DNA of 64,000 bases, from assembly GCA_032718475.1 (NCBI GenBank), contig JAUCBJ010008117.1, positions 81,195 to 145,194 on the forward strand. The letters run 5' to 3'. A program made the position numbers and the translations under genes. The notes beneath the pieces were generated by a model. The model was not told the origin of the DNA and did no database searches. It was given only the letters and a program-made list of their open reading frames with translations. The stretch comes from Nemertoderma westbladi. Lineage: Eukaryota; Xenacoelomorpha; Nemertodermatida; Nemertodermatidae. Positions 10,871 through 21,705 of the stretch are shown here, piece after piece (within the stretch, counting starts at the first letter, position 1; each line of letters starts with the position of its first letter).

Positions 10871-11357
10871 TAAAAAATAGCAAAGTCGACTATATATAAC
10901 TATTTCCTTCGATTAAGAAATATTTACACTTAATTGAAACAAAACACTCAGAAGCCAGATGTAATGGCATTGGTAATATTTGAAAAAATCAGTTTTAATA
11001 GCAACAATAATAAAGACGTTTTGAGATATGTTAAGATAATGCACATTGTAAGACAACTGAGTGTGAACTGAAACCTTTTTTCACGTAGGTCCAATGATAA
11101 AAATTATTATAATTTACATTCCGGAAACCGTTATCATATCTTTGACGCCTGGGGAACATGTGGAGAAATACCCTCAAACGCGAGCCGGCCGCATTAGCGC
11201 TGGTTGAAATCCAAGCGAGCCCTGATCGGCGCAACAACGGTGGGTGGATGTTGTGAATTATAACGCGAATAAAAAAAAAACGATTAATTGTCTCCGTTGG
11301 GAGAAGTTGAGGAAGCAGCCCAAGCCATGCAGTAGAATTGCTAAATATTTAACATAC

Positions 11358-11445
11358 CTGTTTCGGCTGCAAAACGGCGTGATACATCTCCGGCGATACC
11401 TAGGCATTTGGAAGAAATGTTTACCAGTTTTCTTCGCTCTACCAT
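11358..11445 (-). CDS. Candidate first coding exon of an unidentified gene
   Basis: Read on the minus strand, an ATG at 11445-11443 opens a 29-codon frame beginning MVERRKLVNISSKCLGIAGD. It ends at a good donor, ACAG|GTATGT, in phase 1. The piece is GC-richer than its surroundings and has an upstream in-frame stop. A possible following exon begins after GATCAG at 11221 and is open in the matching phase for at least 50 nt, but its donor is weak. No family is recognised. Confidence 0.3.
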
Positions 11446-13260
11446 AAAGCAATTAATACCTTATTAATTCAACGTAGATTAATTTAACTTACATACATTT
11501 TTGATCTGATTAATTACCTACAGACTGAGCAGGCTAACAAACACATTAGGAATTCGCTATTTTATGCAAAGCCAATGACCAATAGCACATTGCACTGTTA
11601 CACAAATCTGTAGTATTCTCACTATTTATCAAATAAATATTTTGACCAATCACAGGCCAGCCACAACACATCGATCTAACTTTGTTAAATGAAGCCTTGG
11701 TGGGATAAATATTTCTCCATTTGACGCAACACCGCCGCGGCCGCTATGAGGGAGGTGAATACCGCGGCCGCTCCTAAAGCCGCAGGCCATCGCTAACTAT
11801 ATAGGTTAACTTGGGATTCTGGGGGACTTTTCGATGAAGGAACTGACCAAATTTTTTTATTTTCTCACCAGGGGAGCGGCTCGGAATTCTAAGATATTAG
11901 CAACTCTAACATTATTAAATCTAACCCTTCGACGGACACGGCGGACAATAAACCGTCATTTTTTCGACAATTTTAAAATTTTTTTGAAAGGCGCTCTACA
12001 GTGGCTCGAAAAAACCCTAGGTTATTGCTTAGCCGACGCCGGGATACGATAGAAGGGATTAATTAGTGAATTCGTTTTTTTTTTTCAAAAAAGATTACCA
12101 CGCCTTTTTTCCGAAAATGTCCGTCAAAGTTGAAAAAACGGACAAAATGACTTTGCGGGATCCGCTATAACTCGGCTAATATTAATCGTACGGGGACGAA
12201 AGTAACGCGGTTGGAAAGGGGAAGAGTGGTACTACCTTCGTATCGAATGGGGGTAAGATATTTATTAAAATTTCGGGTGGAAAAAGGGGCTGTAAATTTG
12301 TACGTTTTTGTCCGTCTTTTTTGGAAAACTTATTTCCGAAATGTTTAATTCGACAACGCGGGTAGGAATCCACTAATTCTTTTATGAAACTCGTAGAAGA
12401 CCATTGGGGCTACGTTCCTATCGAATGGGGGTACAAAAAATATGTCGGCAATAGGGGCCAAAAAGGGCCAGAATTTGTAAAGTAGTTTTTATCGAATAAT
12501 TTTTTATTTTTAACTTTAGTTGGTTAAGGTACATTCTATACAGTCAATATCCATACGGGGAATTCAAATATGCTATCGGTTTTGCTCCAAGGATGATATT
12601 AAAAAAATGAGGGCCAAAATTATAATTTCGCGCTTCAAACTTGCTTCGCGGGAAATCGTCTAGCTCGAAAACTACTTAACTTACGGGAGATTTGTTTACA
12701 CAGACTTATAGTGCGTTAAATTATCTATCTAACAGCGTTAATCACAGCGCTGGGGAGGTATTATAAAACTGGAGCGGCAGGCGATCGTGTGAAATATAAT
12801 ATTTATAAAAAGGGACGAAAATTTTTTTTTTTAACAAATCGCTATTCCATTATAATTTAGCGTATTGCGCCAAAAGTACCTGTAAAAAGTATCAAATTAA
12901 CTCCGCTATCTTTTATCTTAACATATATAATTAAAATTACGAATTTTAAGGGTCGAAAAATATCGCGTTATTTTGGCCCTTTTTTTAAATTTTTTTGGGG
13001 CCCAAAATAACCCCTTCTCAAAAGATTAAGAAAAAAATTACGGCAAAGAATATACCAATTTTATTGAATTTGGACCACCAGAACCGAAGTTAGAGCGATT
13101 TTAGTGAAAAAATAAAAATAATTTTTTTTGCAAAAAAAATTAAGAATGGTCAGGTCAATATTGGATTTCGAACCCGCGAACTTAGGTTTCATTAACGTGA
13201 TTGATAACCACTAGAGTATGTGACCAAGAGAATTTGAAATTTTCGGGTGACTATTTTTAA
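11446..13260. other. Unidentified block with weak internal repetition
   Basis: Two CCGCGGCCGC sites lie close together at about 11735 and 11763. From 11830 the sequence alternates long A/T runs with GC-rich phrases. TATCGAATGGGGGTA recurs at about 12240 and 12419, each followed by a G-rich purine tract and a T run, so a degenerate period near 180 bp is likely. No long frame exists. A tRNA-like stretch lies at 13145-13220 (-) and is listed separately. Confidence 0.45.
13145..13220 (-). repeat. tRNA-like sequence (degenerate SINE head or tRNA relic)
   Basis: On the minus strand the phrases TCTAGTGGTTATCA (A-box-like) and GGGTTCGAAATCC (B-box-like) have tRNA-like spacing, and GGTCA/TGACC can pair as an acceptor. 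The anticodon stem has only three pairs with a 5-nt loop and the T stem is poor, so it is not a working tRNA. Confidence 0.4.
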
Positions 13261-14580
13261 ACATCAATAACTTCGGTTCTACTGGGCCGTTTAATCTGAA
13301 ACTTTTTTCATTGGATAGAGGATAGATTGTAATTTGTGAAATAGGATACAACTTGGGAAAAGACGCATGTGCACTTAGTGCAAAATGCACTTAAATAGTG
13401 AACATTTTTTCGATATTTCAAACACTATTATTTCCAGTTCTATTCATCGTAGAATGTTATTTTTTGGATTAAAATGTAGTTTGGAATGATTTCTAACTAT
13501 AATCGTAACATTTGTTTAACTTTTTATGTCTATAAAGTGACTTAAAATATCCATGAATATGGTCCAAAATCGCAAATCCAGATTTATTAAATTGGATTTT
13601 TGACACTTTTAGCGAATGACACTTGATCATACACCATCGTAGATCGGTAGAGGATAAACATAAGTTTGTTAAATAAGAGCCACCATTACGATCTGCTAAA
13701 GTGCATTTATACAAATAAGTGTGCAAAAGTGCAAATTTTTTAATAAGGTCAAATTATATAGTATTGGGTTATTTTCTTTGCAGATACTTTATTTTCATAT
13801 TAATATGTTGTTTGAACCTTACTGAGCGCATTAGGGGATATGCGTACAAATAACCGGCCCTTATGAGGCTTCGATTGGGTAAATTAATAAAACATAAGGT
13901 TGTATAGTATAATATTCTAAAAACCAGTGTGATATTAAATGCACTTTAAATAATAAATAGAAATCAAATAACAATTGGAACACACAATTAAAAACTCGCA
14001 CAATTTTGTACTTATTATATCGCTTCAAATTAATTCAACAGTGGATATTTGGGGGAAGGGGGAAGTTACAGTGTGCATTCGGGGGAAGTTTGGTGAACTG
14101 CATTTATGCAGTGAATCCAAACTTCCCCCTTTGATATATCATATACTTAAGACATGCTAGGGTGACGGGGAAATATTTGTTACTGTCACACTTTGCTTCC
14201 ATTTATCCTATCCTTTATTATTACCCCAGTCAGATAAGAGATAATAAATCAGTAAAAACTAAACTGAACTGTCTTTCATGCAAACAAATTTCTAACTAAT
14301 GACCATGACCATGGAAATAATTTTAAATATAATTGTATATCAACTATTTGGGGAGGCTTCCAAGTTAAACCCGAAAACAATTATTTTGTTACATATATAG
14401 TAAATAACGTTGTATGTTCTTCTTCCTCTCATAATAAAATATAAATGAAATATCTCAGATAGCTATGCCCTGTAACATTTCACAACCAAAATATTTATGT
14501 GTGAAAAGTGTAGGCCTACCACACTCCGCCCAAACAACCGCAAACGCATAGCCAACAAATTTAACAAAAGGTTACATACA
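13261..14580. other. AT-rich spacer without supported gene
   Basis: A local inverted match, GGGGGAAGTTTGG near 14081 against CCAAACTTCCCCC near 14117, forms a small hairpin. Otherwise no structure is visible. Confidence 0.45.
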
Positions 14581-14990
14581 TGTTGGGTTCATGACGAGAT
14601 GAGTGAAAATTGATCGCGTAATATAAAGTAAAAAATTAAGAGACGGGCTGGCTCTCCTCCACTTTCTTACCCAATGGATATGTTGTTGTAATAATCTAAT
14701 ATTGGGGCGGCTTTCTCTCGTTATTGGATTATTTAATAGGTTTATTTTTTATGTTTACATTTTTAAGGTGAAAACATTGAAATCAATTCTATTAGTGTAT
14801 TGTATTAATCATATGTGTTTGTATTGAAGGCAAACAAATTATGCGTCGATCATTACAGACTTATAAACTCTATAATTTCATAAAAATGAAATAAATAACA
14901 AGTAAGTAACTTGCAGGAAAATGTTCGTTAATGTGAAATAATAATTCTACATACTCCAAACAATGTATTTAGTTCATCACACATACAACA
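14581..14990 (-). mobile_element. Putative 3' LTR of the BEL/Pao element
   Basis: Downstream of the integrase stop on the minus strand, a short purine-rich stretch (ACTGGGACTGAG) precedes TGTTG at 14990. A matching CAACA end lies at 14581, giving a 410-bp LTR with 5-bp inverted tips TGTTG...CAACA. The paired LTR is missing, so this is inferred. Confidence 0.5.
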
Positions 14991-15042
14991 CTCAGTCCCA
15001 GTGTATTTATTATTATTTATTTTACTAAATAATTATTAATTT

Positions 15043-16392
15043 TTAACCATCGACAGCCATCTCTAACAGACATAAACGCTGAACGGGGCGACATAGAACT
15101 GAAGTACCTGTTCTTACATGTACTGATCGCACGAATCCATCAGAACTAGGTAATACACTCTCAATTCTTCCGAGTTTCCATTTAAACCGTTTAGTATCCG
15201 GATCAGTAACCAAAACTAAATCTCCAACTGCTAAATTTCGACTTGGTTTGAACCATTTTTGTCGTGAGATTAAGAGTTGGATATAAGTATTCCGCCATAT
15301 TCTCCAGAATTGACTTGCAATATGCTGCGATTTGCGCCACATAGATCTGTACTGCACTTCATTCTCATTACCGTCATACATCTCATGTATCAATTTAATA
15401 GACTGCGGGAGTGCTGTTGTTCGACGCAACAGCAAATGATTGGGAGTAAGAGCCTCAGTAGAAGTTACATCGTCATTCAATGCACACAATGGGCGGTCAT
15501 TAATTAAATATTGTACCTCAGACAACGTAGTACGTAGCACCTCTTCAGTAACAAGTTTATGTTGAGAATGTCGTTTAGTTAATAAGGCGTTTAGTGTATC
15601 TTTTGTGGTCCTAATTAGACGTTCCCAGACGCCCCCGTGATGGCTTGCGGTTGGTGTTTGAAACTCCCATTCGATTTTTCCAATTACTTCATCAGGTATG
15701 CCAAGTTCTTTGGCTTGGATAAGTAAATTGTCAAGTTCTGTTTTACTGCCTCCAAAGTGGCTGCCTTGGTCAGAATAAATACGTTCGACGCCAGCATGGT
15801 TACAAATAAAGCGTCTGAGGACGCACAACAATGCATCTGCACTATAATTCATAGATAGATCTAATACTATGGCACGTGATATCATACATGTTAATAGTAC
15901 ACCGTAGCGTTTCTCTGACCCACGCCCCCGAACAACATACATAGGTCCGAATAAATCTACTCCAGTTCTGGAAAAGGGAGGAACATAACCAATTGTTCGT
16001 ACTGTCGGAAGCGGTGCCATCATCTGTGTAAGTGGCTGGGCGTATTTCTTGCGGCAGAATATACACTTACGTTGAATCGCCTTAACTAATCGGCGTAACG
16101 AATTTATACAGTAAGTTTTACGTACCTTTTGAACTGTATAGTCGATTCCTAAATGTCCAGTATTTATATGAATATCTCTTACAATTACCATAGATACGTG
16201 ATGCGAGGCAGGTAATATGATGGGAAATATAAAGTCATATTCTGAGGAGTCTATTAGTGGTATTCTAGAACCAACTCGGAGCAAACCATCCTTGCCGATG
16301 AATGGGTTAAGAATAGCTAGAGATCTGGGTAAGCGGGTAGTTTGTTTGTTTAACATCGATCTAATTATATCTCCATGAATATGCAGTATATC
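15043..16392 (-). CDS. BEL/Pao retrotransposon pol: integrase and C-terminal region
   Basis: This is the 3' part of a pol polyprotein; integrase inserts the element DNA. The order is a GLLRVGSRI linker motif, an HHCC zinc-binding domain (H101, H106, C136, C139 counted from 16470), then the catalytic core. The core has D172 in GVDLFGP, D234 in IYSDQGSHFGG and E283 in GGVWERLIRTTKD. The tail with FKWKLGRIESVLPSSDG matches the usual BEL C-terminal domain (DUF5641). The frame runs open to 16470, but its first about 26 codons are antisense to AASDH, so the element really ends near 16390. Reverse transcriptase and RNase H are absent. The frame has no stops, suggesting a young copy. Confidence 0.92.
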   Translation of the reverse strand, partial: DILHIHGDIIRSMLNKQTTRLPRSLAILNPFIGKDGLLRVGSRIPLIDSSEYDFIFPIILPASHHVSMVIVRDIHINTGHLGIDYTVQKVRKTYCINSLRRLVKAIQRKCIFCRKKYAQPLTQMMAPLPTVRTIGYVPPFSRTGVDLFGPMYVVRGRGSEKRYGVLLTCMISRAIVLDLSMNYSADALLCVLRRFICNHAGVERIYSDQGSHFGGSKTELDNLLIQAKELGIPDEVIGKIEWEFQTPTASHHGGVWERLIRTTKDTLNALLTKRHSQHKLVTEEVLRTTLSEVQYLINDRPLCALNDDVTSTEALTPNHLLLRRTTALPQSIKLIHEMYDGNENEVQYRSMWRKSQHIASQFWRIWRNTYIQLLISRQKWFKPSRNLAVGDLVLVTDPDTKRFKWKLGRIESVLPSSDGFVRSVHVRTGTSVLCRPVQRLCLLEMAVDG

Positions 16393-16408
16393 CGATCCCC
16401 CGACAGGA

Positions 16409-18751
16409 GTGCCCGGTTCGGACGGTCTGGTGTGGCGTGCCACTGGCGATCTCGTGGAATTCAAAGACAATCTGGATATTATTTACAAGGGTCGATTGGA
16501 TTTTCAAATAAAACGCGTTGGAAAACGAATTAACCTGGAAGAAATAGAGGCTGTTATTGAATCACTTGAAGGCGTGAGCTGTTGCGCTGTTCTAGAACAC
16601 AAACATGACGAATTGGTAGCTTTTGTATCCGAACATCGTCCATTTGTTTCTTCCCATTCCGAGGGAATTGTTTCTCGGATTATGTGCGATCTTCGTTCCA
16701 GACTGCCTGAGTTTATGTTACCCGATTGCATTCTACTCATTGATTATGTCCCTCGAACAGATCACGGTAAAACAGACAGACAGTCACTAAGACATCGACT
16801 GCCCTCGAACTGCCACCTGCGAAGGCCTGTAAGTTCAACAGGTCCATCTTTTCGGACATCAATGCTGATGTTGGCGTCTGAGATTCTCGGTGTTTCTCTC
16901 ACCGATATCGACGACTACGCTTCCTTTACATCTCTGGGAGGCAACTCATTACAAGCTGTACGATTAGTCGACTCAATCAAGGACTATTTCCCCCGAATAG
17001 ATTTCGGGCGATTATTTAACAGTCTATTGACTAATCCATTATCTGAAGTTATTGAACATCGCTGGGAGTTTGCAAATCGTAAAACAAATACAAAACGAAA
17101 GCCCAGTGGGTCCTCCGTTGAAACTGTTGCGAAACGCATTAAGTACCACGCCGATACATCGGCAGGTTCTGCAAAACCTGTACAAGGAGATGAAATTACG
17201 AGATGTTCATCAATTGGAAGGCAATATTCGTTAACTTACACTACAGCCGGCACAGTTAGGCCAATGGGTCTACCGCAAGAGAAGCAGACAACAGGTAGTG
17301 AGAATTACACAAGTGTAAAAGAAAGTCCAGTCCGTATCTGCTTGGAGTGGAAGTTCTTTATGGAGAAGTGCGTAGACGCTAGTCCTACTTATCTGTCAAT
17401 CTGCGATGTAGCAACCATTACCGAAGTCGTATTCATCGGCTCACATTCCGGTCTGTTTTGTGCGATCTGCGAGAAATCCGGTGAGCTTGTCTGGTCCATC
17501 CGATTGGCCAATCGGATCGAGAGTTCAGCTGCCGTGGTCTGTGTCTCCCAGGCAACCGAGTCTGTGCGGCCCGTTGTAACAGTGGGTTGCTACGACGGCG
17601 TGATGTACGCTGCGGACGCCGCCACAGGGGCCGAGTGGTGGCAGTTCGCCACAGGTGGCGCTATTAAATCGTCGCCACGTCCCGATCCCTCTAGCCCCGG
17701 TATCGTCTACATTGGGTCGCACGACGGGCGCGTTTACTCGCTCGATGTAAGCGCCCGACGCTGTCTATGGTCCGTTGATATGGGCTCCCCGGTGTTCGGT
17801 TGTCCCACTGTGTCTTCTTATAATTGTCTCACAGAGTCTCATTCTGACAGTGCAACTATGCATTATCCTGCAGTGACCGCTGAGTCTCCCATTGTGTCCC
17901 ATCCTGATTACTCCACAATGTCCCCTCCTGGTTGTCCCATTGTGTCCCATCCTGATTACTCCACAGTGTCCCCTCCTGGTTGTCCCATTGTGTCCCATCC
18001 TGATTACTCCACAATGTCCCCTCCTGGTTGTCCCATTGTGTCCCATCCTGATTACTCCACAATGTCCCCTCCTGGTTGTCCCATTGTGTCCCATCCTGAT
18101 TACTCCACAGTGTCCCCTCCTGGTTGTCCCATTGCGTCCCACACTGATTGTCCCAATGTGTCCCAGTATTGCTGTGCAGCTACACTCTCAGGGCGGGTAT
18201 TCACTCTCCGCGCGGACGATGGCACCCCAATATGGACACGGACACTCCCCAAACCTGTGTTCTCGTCGCCCCTGGCTACCCGACGTGGTTTCGTGCTGGG
18301 CTGCGTCGACGGATACGTCTATCACCTAGGCAACCAAGACGGGTCTCTCATCTGGCACTACCTAGCGGGCGCGCCGATATTCTCTAGCCCGTGCTTGTTG
18401 CCCGGAGACGGTGGAAGTAAACCAGAGCTGGTGGTATTTGGTTGTCATGACAATCGCTTGTACGCCGTGGACTGTAGCCATGGTAATTGTGTGTGGCGTT
18501 ACGAGTTTACGACGGCGGTATACTCATCTCCGTTTGTCGGCTCCGACTCCGGCTCCGGTTGCGACGGTTTAGTTGCTGCGTGCAGCACAGACGGTCGGAT
18601 ATGTCTACTGGACAGAAGCGGAAGTCTACTCTGTTCTACTGAAGTCCCGGGTAATATATTCTCATCCCCTATAATAGTCTCACAGAGAATATACCTTGGG
18701 TGTCGTGATAACTTTATTTATTGTTTTGGTATTGTAGAATCGGGTAGATAA
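16409..18751 (+). CDS. AASDH: AASDH-like enzyme, C-terminal 780 codons (adenylation end, carrier domain, PQQ propeller)
   Basis: AASDH (ACSF4) activates beta-alanine or a related amino acid as an adenylate and loads it on a phosphopantetheine carrier. The frame begins inside the adenylation domain: TGD at residues 12-14, a hinge GRLDFQIKRVGKRI at 28-41 and the catalytic Lys in DHGKTD at 121. The carrier domain shows the attachment Ser in SLGGNSLQ (Ser180). From about 325 to the stop come PQQ-type propeller blades with repeats such as VFIGSHSG, RIESSA, GIVYIGSHDGRVYSLD and LGCRDNFIYCF. An extra loop at about 490-577 is a 48-bp minisatellite in frame. The first codon given is GTG; CCGACAG|GAG at 16406 could be a splice acceptor. 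The N-terminal about 300 residues are not upstream, where a BEL/Pao element sits. No introns interrupt 2.3 kb, unlike vertebrate AASDH, so a retrocopy or intron loss is possible. Confidence 0.9.
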   Translation: MPGSDGLVWRATGDLVEFKDNLDIIYKGRLDFQIKRVGKRINLEEIEAVIESLEGVSCCAVLEHKHDELVAFVSEHRPFVSSHSEGIVSRIMCDLRSRLPEFMLPDCILLIDYVPRTDHGKTDRQSLRHRLPSNCHLRRPVSSTGPSFRTSMLMLASEILGVSLTDIDDYASFTSLGGNSLQAVRLVDSIKDYFPRIDFGRLFNSLLTNPLSEVIEHRWEFANRKTNTKRKPSGSSVETVAKRIKYHADTSAGSAKPVQGDEITRCSSIGRQYSLTYTTAGTVRPMGLPQEKQTTGSENYTSVKESPVRICLEWKFFMEKCVDASPTYLSICDVATITEVVFIGSHSGLFCAICEKSGELVWSIRLANRIESSAAVVCVSQATESVRPVVTVGCYDGVMYAADAATGAEWWQFATGGAIKSSPRPDPSSPGIVYIGSHDGRVYSLDVSARRCLWSVDMGSPVFGCPTVSSYNCLTESHSDSATMHYPAVTAESPIVSHPDYSTMSPPGCPIVSHPDYSTVSPPGCPIVSHPDYSTMSPPGCPIVSHPDYSTMSPPGCPIVSHPDYSTVSPPGCPIASHTDCPNVSQYCCAATLSGRVFTLRADDGTPIWTRTLPKPVFSSPLATRRGFVLGCVDGYVYHLGNQDGSLIWHYLAGAPIFSSPCLLPGDGGSKPELVVFGCHDNRLYAVDCSHGNCVWRYEFTTAVYSSPFVGSDSGSGCDGLVAACSTDGRICLLDRSGSLLCSTEVPGNIFSSPIIVSQRIYLGCRDNFIYCFGIVESGR
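17886..18142 (+). repeat. In-frame 48-bp minisatellite within AASDH
   Basis: The unit encodes PIVSHPDYSTMSPPGC and occurs about five times with M/V alternating at one position, plus degenerate flanking copies. Because 48 is a multiple of three the reading frame is preserved. It lies between propeller blades, so it may form a surface loop. Confidence 0.95.
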
Positions 18752-18966
18752 TCCCGCAAGTTAACAGCTGAACATATAAAACGGAATCAAAAAGATACAA
18801 CGATAAAACGAAAGTAGAAACAGAAATAATTGTAGTTTTTATTCTGTATTTTATTTCTTGCACTATATTAAAAAATAAAATTAACATCATTAAATAATAA
18901 TTTATAGTTTTAAATAATAATTTATATTAAAGGCCTTTTAAATTTTCCACACTATTTTTAAGTTAC
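18752..18966. other. AASDH 3' flank
   Basis: AATAAA-type signals occur (TTAAAAAATAAAATTAAC near 18868). There is no long A-tract that would mark a simple retrocopy tail. Confidence 0.4.
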
Positions 18967-19072
18967 CTGGTTGAGGTGTTAGTCTGCTTATATTGTAGCC
19001 CTGTTGTGGTAAAGTTGTTTTATTTCCACCGGGACTGCGTGGAACTGAACTTCTTGTTATTCGTGATTGCAT
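18967..19072 (-). CDS. Candidate internal exon (unidentified gene)
   Basis: On the minus strand the acceptor AACTTACAG|ATGCAATC and donor CAACCAG|GTAACT bracket 106 nt. Only one of the three frames is open; it begins MQSRITRSSVPRSPGGNKTT. Ser/Pro/Thr-rich composition suggests a disordered region. It enters in phase 0 and leaves in phase 1. The next exon would have to lie beyond AASDH, making AASDH nested in an intron. No family is recognised. Confidence 0.35.
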
Positions 19073-19639
19073 CTGTAAGTTTCCAACTCCATTGCTGTGC
19101 AATTAAAATAATAATGTAATCAAAATAATAAGGTCAGGGGTTTTCTAGAATATAGTAAAACTACATATTAGGTAATAATTTGTTGGACCTTTAATGCTAA
19201 TCTTTCTCACAAAACTATACTAATTAAGTTTAGAGTTGCTGTATCAGGTTGCAGGTATTTTAGCAGTTTACAGCTGCTAACCTGTTCAGGTACTGTTGTT
19301 TACAGTAACTGTATCATCATAAAAGGTAACGATTGATGCGATGCTACAAAATTTGGATTTTTATTTCCGAAAACAAATTTTCCCACAGAATAAAATCGTC
19401 GTGCACATGGCAGTTCCCCAAAGTAATTTTTTTTTTCAGATTTCCAAGTTTTTAAATTTTTTCGTTAATTCTATATATCGTAAGGTTTAAAAAATTCATA
19501 GACCCATAGAAAAAATTCATAGATTTAAACCCTAATATATCGAAATTTTCACCTGGCGGATCCCCTTTAGTTTTCAACCAGCTAAAAACGATTGGTAAAA
19601 CCGCGTAACTTTCTACAGCGCCGGAAGTTAAGGAGGAGG

Positions 19640-20150
19640 GTTGGGGTGGGTAGGGGGGGGGGTGCGGACAATTCCGACCCATTCTGGGATCGAATGAGAT
19701 TTTCATAGGTCGGAATTGTCCGGATCCAGCATAGGACAATTCCGACCCAAATAATTAAAAAATAATAATAAATCATAATTTTATTTAACATTACATTGTA
19801 GTATTATTCAACATAATATTGCTGTATCCATGGATATTCTTCGTTCGAGACACGTTTACTATGTAATTTTATCGTTGTATTTTTACTTGTTTTTATTTTT
19901 TTATTTTTAATTAGTTGTACTTTTAGAATGGAGTGTATTCGGTACTAGTGTGTTTTGGGCTCACCCAAAAGAAAAATATTAATGTACTACAGTAGAACAC
20001 ATATTTTTGTTATTGATTAGCGGTAATTTCTATTAATTATTTTTATTTATTTGGATCCGGCCAATTCCGACCCATGAAAACTTCACTCTATCTCTGAGTG
20101 GGTCGGAATTATCCTAACTTTGAGGGGGGGGGGGGGGGGTAATATCCTAG
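19640..20150. repeat. Region of repeated GGACAATTCCGACCC inverted motifs with poly-G runs
   Basis: GGACAATTCCGACC and its complement recur at 19667, 19709, 19735, 20069 and 20100, arranged as short hairpins. G runs lie at 19651 and 20125. It looks like the ends of one or two palindromic MITEs. Confidence 0.55.
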
Positions 20151-20192
20151 ATTCGAGATAAGTGTAACATTTTTTTTATTTTATCAAATTTG

Positions 20193-20535
20193 TTAATGGC
20201 CCACCAGGCTCACATCCAAACCAATTGTGTTTTGTTGTATGCTGAGCGAGAAGAGTCGATTATATTGTGGGCGAGAAGATAGATCTTGAAAACTCATGGA
20301 TTTTTGTGATGAAGTTAGTCGTACAGTTTGAATATAGAAGTCACCGCGAGAAGTAGAGCGAATAGGGTAGTTATGTATTGTAGACGTTTCCCTAAATAAG
20401 TTTTGTAAAGTAGTTGGTAAGTTATTAGTGGCGGAATTTACTTCGTACATAAGTAGTCCTACTTGGTGCTTGTAAAGTAAGTCCAGTGGAAGAATAGAGA
20501 GAGATTTATAAATAGGGTTAGATGAATGAGTAATT
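20193..20535 (-). pseudogene. CR1-like LINE C-terminal fragment
   Basis: About 114 codons match the conserved C-terminal tail of CR1/Rex-type polymerases, with NPIYKSLSILPLDLLYKHQ, NLPTTLQNLF and HNYPIRSTSRG as the most recognisable parts. It is cut at its N-terminal side by a MITE. The catalytic domain is separate, at 21400-21710. Confidence 0.78.
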
Positions 20536-20622
20536 GTGGGGCGAGCCACGAAGTTGGCGGAGCCTTAGCGAATTGACACTGTTAGGGGGTGGGTCAATTT
20601 ATGCAAATAGTTGTCGTCGTCG

Positions 20623-20653
<31 letters not shown>

Positions 20654-21053
20654 TACGATTTTGACATGCTAATAACTTTGTCGGATTTAAAGCTGCCAAG
20701 TTGAAAATTTGTAGGTATCAATATGAGCAAAAGTTGAGATTTTTGAGAGACTTTCAGACACCATCAGTGCAATGGTCTCCCGCTAGAGGGCCACATGTCT
20801 AAACATTAAATGCCCTCCCATTTCTTTGCTTTTAATCTGTTTAAGCTGAAACTTGGCAGATATGTCTTAGATCATTAGCTGTGACTTTCAAAGGAGGCGA
20901 ATCCATCTGCAGTTCTCCAGTCTGCCGCTAGAGGGCCAAAGGTCTGAAAGTGAAAACAACTAACGACGACAACTATTTGCATAAATTGACCCACCCCCCT
21001 AACAGTGTCAATTCGCTAAGGCTTCGCCAACTTCGTGCTGCGCGAAGTCCCCA
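20536..21053. mobile_element. MITE with about 75-bp terminal inverted repeats, inserted in the LINE
   Basis: The left end (GTGGGGCGAGCCACGAAG, then GTTGGCGGAGCCTTAGCGAA and onward to CAAATAGTTGTCGTCG) is mirrored at 20965-21053. A GTC/GTT microsatellite follows the left repeat. The interior carries CCGCTAGAGGGCCA twice. A second, decayed copy lies at about 31310-31985 in opposite orientation. Confidence 0.82.
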
Positions 21054-21522
21054 CTTCGTGTAACTTGAACTGGTTTAAGATAATTAGAATGGGTACTACC
21101 CCGTAGGAGAATACCGTACAAAAGGTAAGGGTGTATTAGAGAGTATTAGAGTTGTCTGAGGATATGTAGGGGAAATATATGACGTAGTTTGTAGAAAATG
21201 CCAGTTGATTTAGAATTTTTTTTTAATATAGTCAATGTGATGTTTCCAATTTTATTTATTATCAACATAAACTCATAAAAATTTTGTGCTATTAGTAATA
21301 CTTGTTATATTATTATTTATTTGAGATAATGTAAATCTGCAGGCTGTTGTGCACAAGGTTGGAAAACAGTGTAGCTTCGGTTTTTTGAGAGGTCATTAAT
21401 TAATATATATTAAAAAGAGAATAGGGGAACGAATTCCTCCCTGGGGCAAGCCATATACTAGCGGTAGTAAAGAGGAGCAGTAGTTGTCTATGGATATATA
21501 CTGTTGTCGAGATGATAGAAAG

Positions 21523-21705
21523 CTAGAGATTAGTTGAAGTGGGAGACCACACATATTTAGATAGATATAAGAGCAGTTGTGTGTTAATTATGTGTTCAAA
21601 TATTTTACTTAGAACTGTAAGAAGTGAGATTGGTCTGTAGTTGTTAGAGTCAGAAGGGTCATCAGATTTGTAAGAGGGAATAACTTTAGCTATTTGGAGC
21701 GACAC
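21523..21705 (-). pseudogene. CR1-like LINE reverse transcriptase N-terminal fragment
   Basis: The peptide contains AKVIPSYKSDD and NNYRPISLLTVLSKIFEHII, a hallmark of CR1/Jockey-type polymerases. Upstream, 21775-22047 (-) supplies the preceding linker with NGNTIETTILNNHFSTVGPK. Frames are broken between the two. Confidence 0.8.

Noticed and set aside
13145-13220. tRNA gene on the minus strand
   Set aside because: The anticodon loop is 5 nt and the stems are weak. Kept only as a tRNA-like relic.
17765-18329. Other open frames over the AASDH minisatellite
   Set aside because: Shadows of the in-frame 48-bp repeat.
18752-18900. Poly-A tail marking AASDH as a processed copy
   Set aside because: The sequence is A-rich but has no long A-tract and no matching target duplication.
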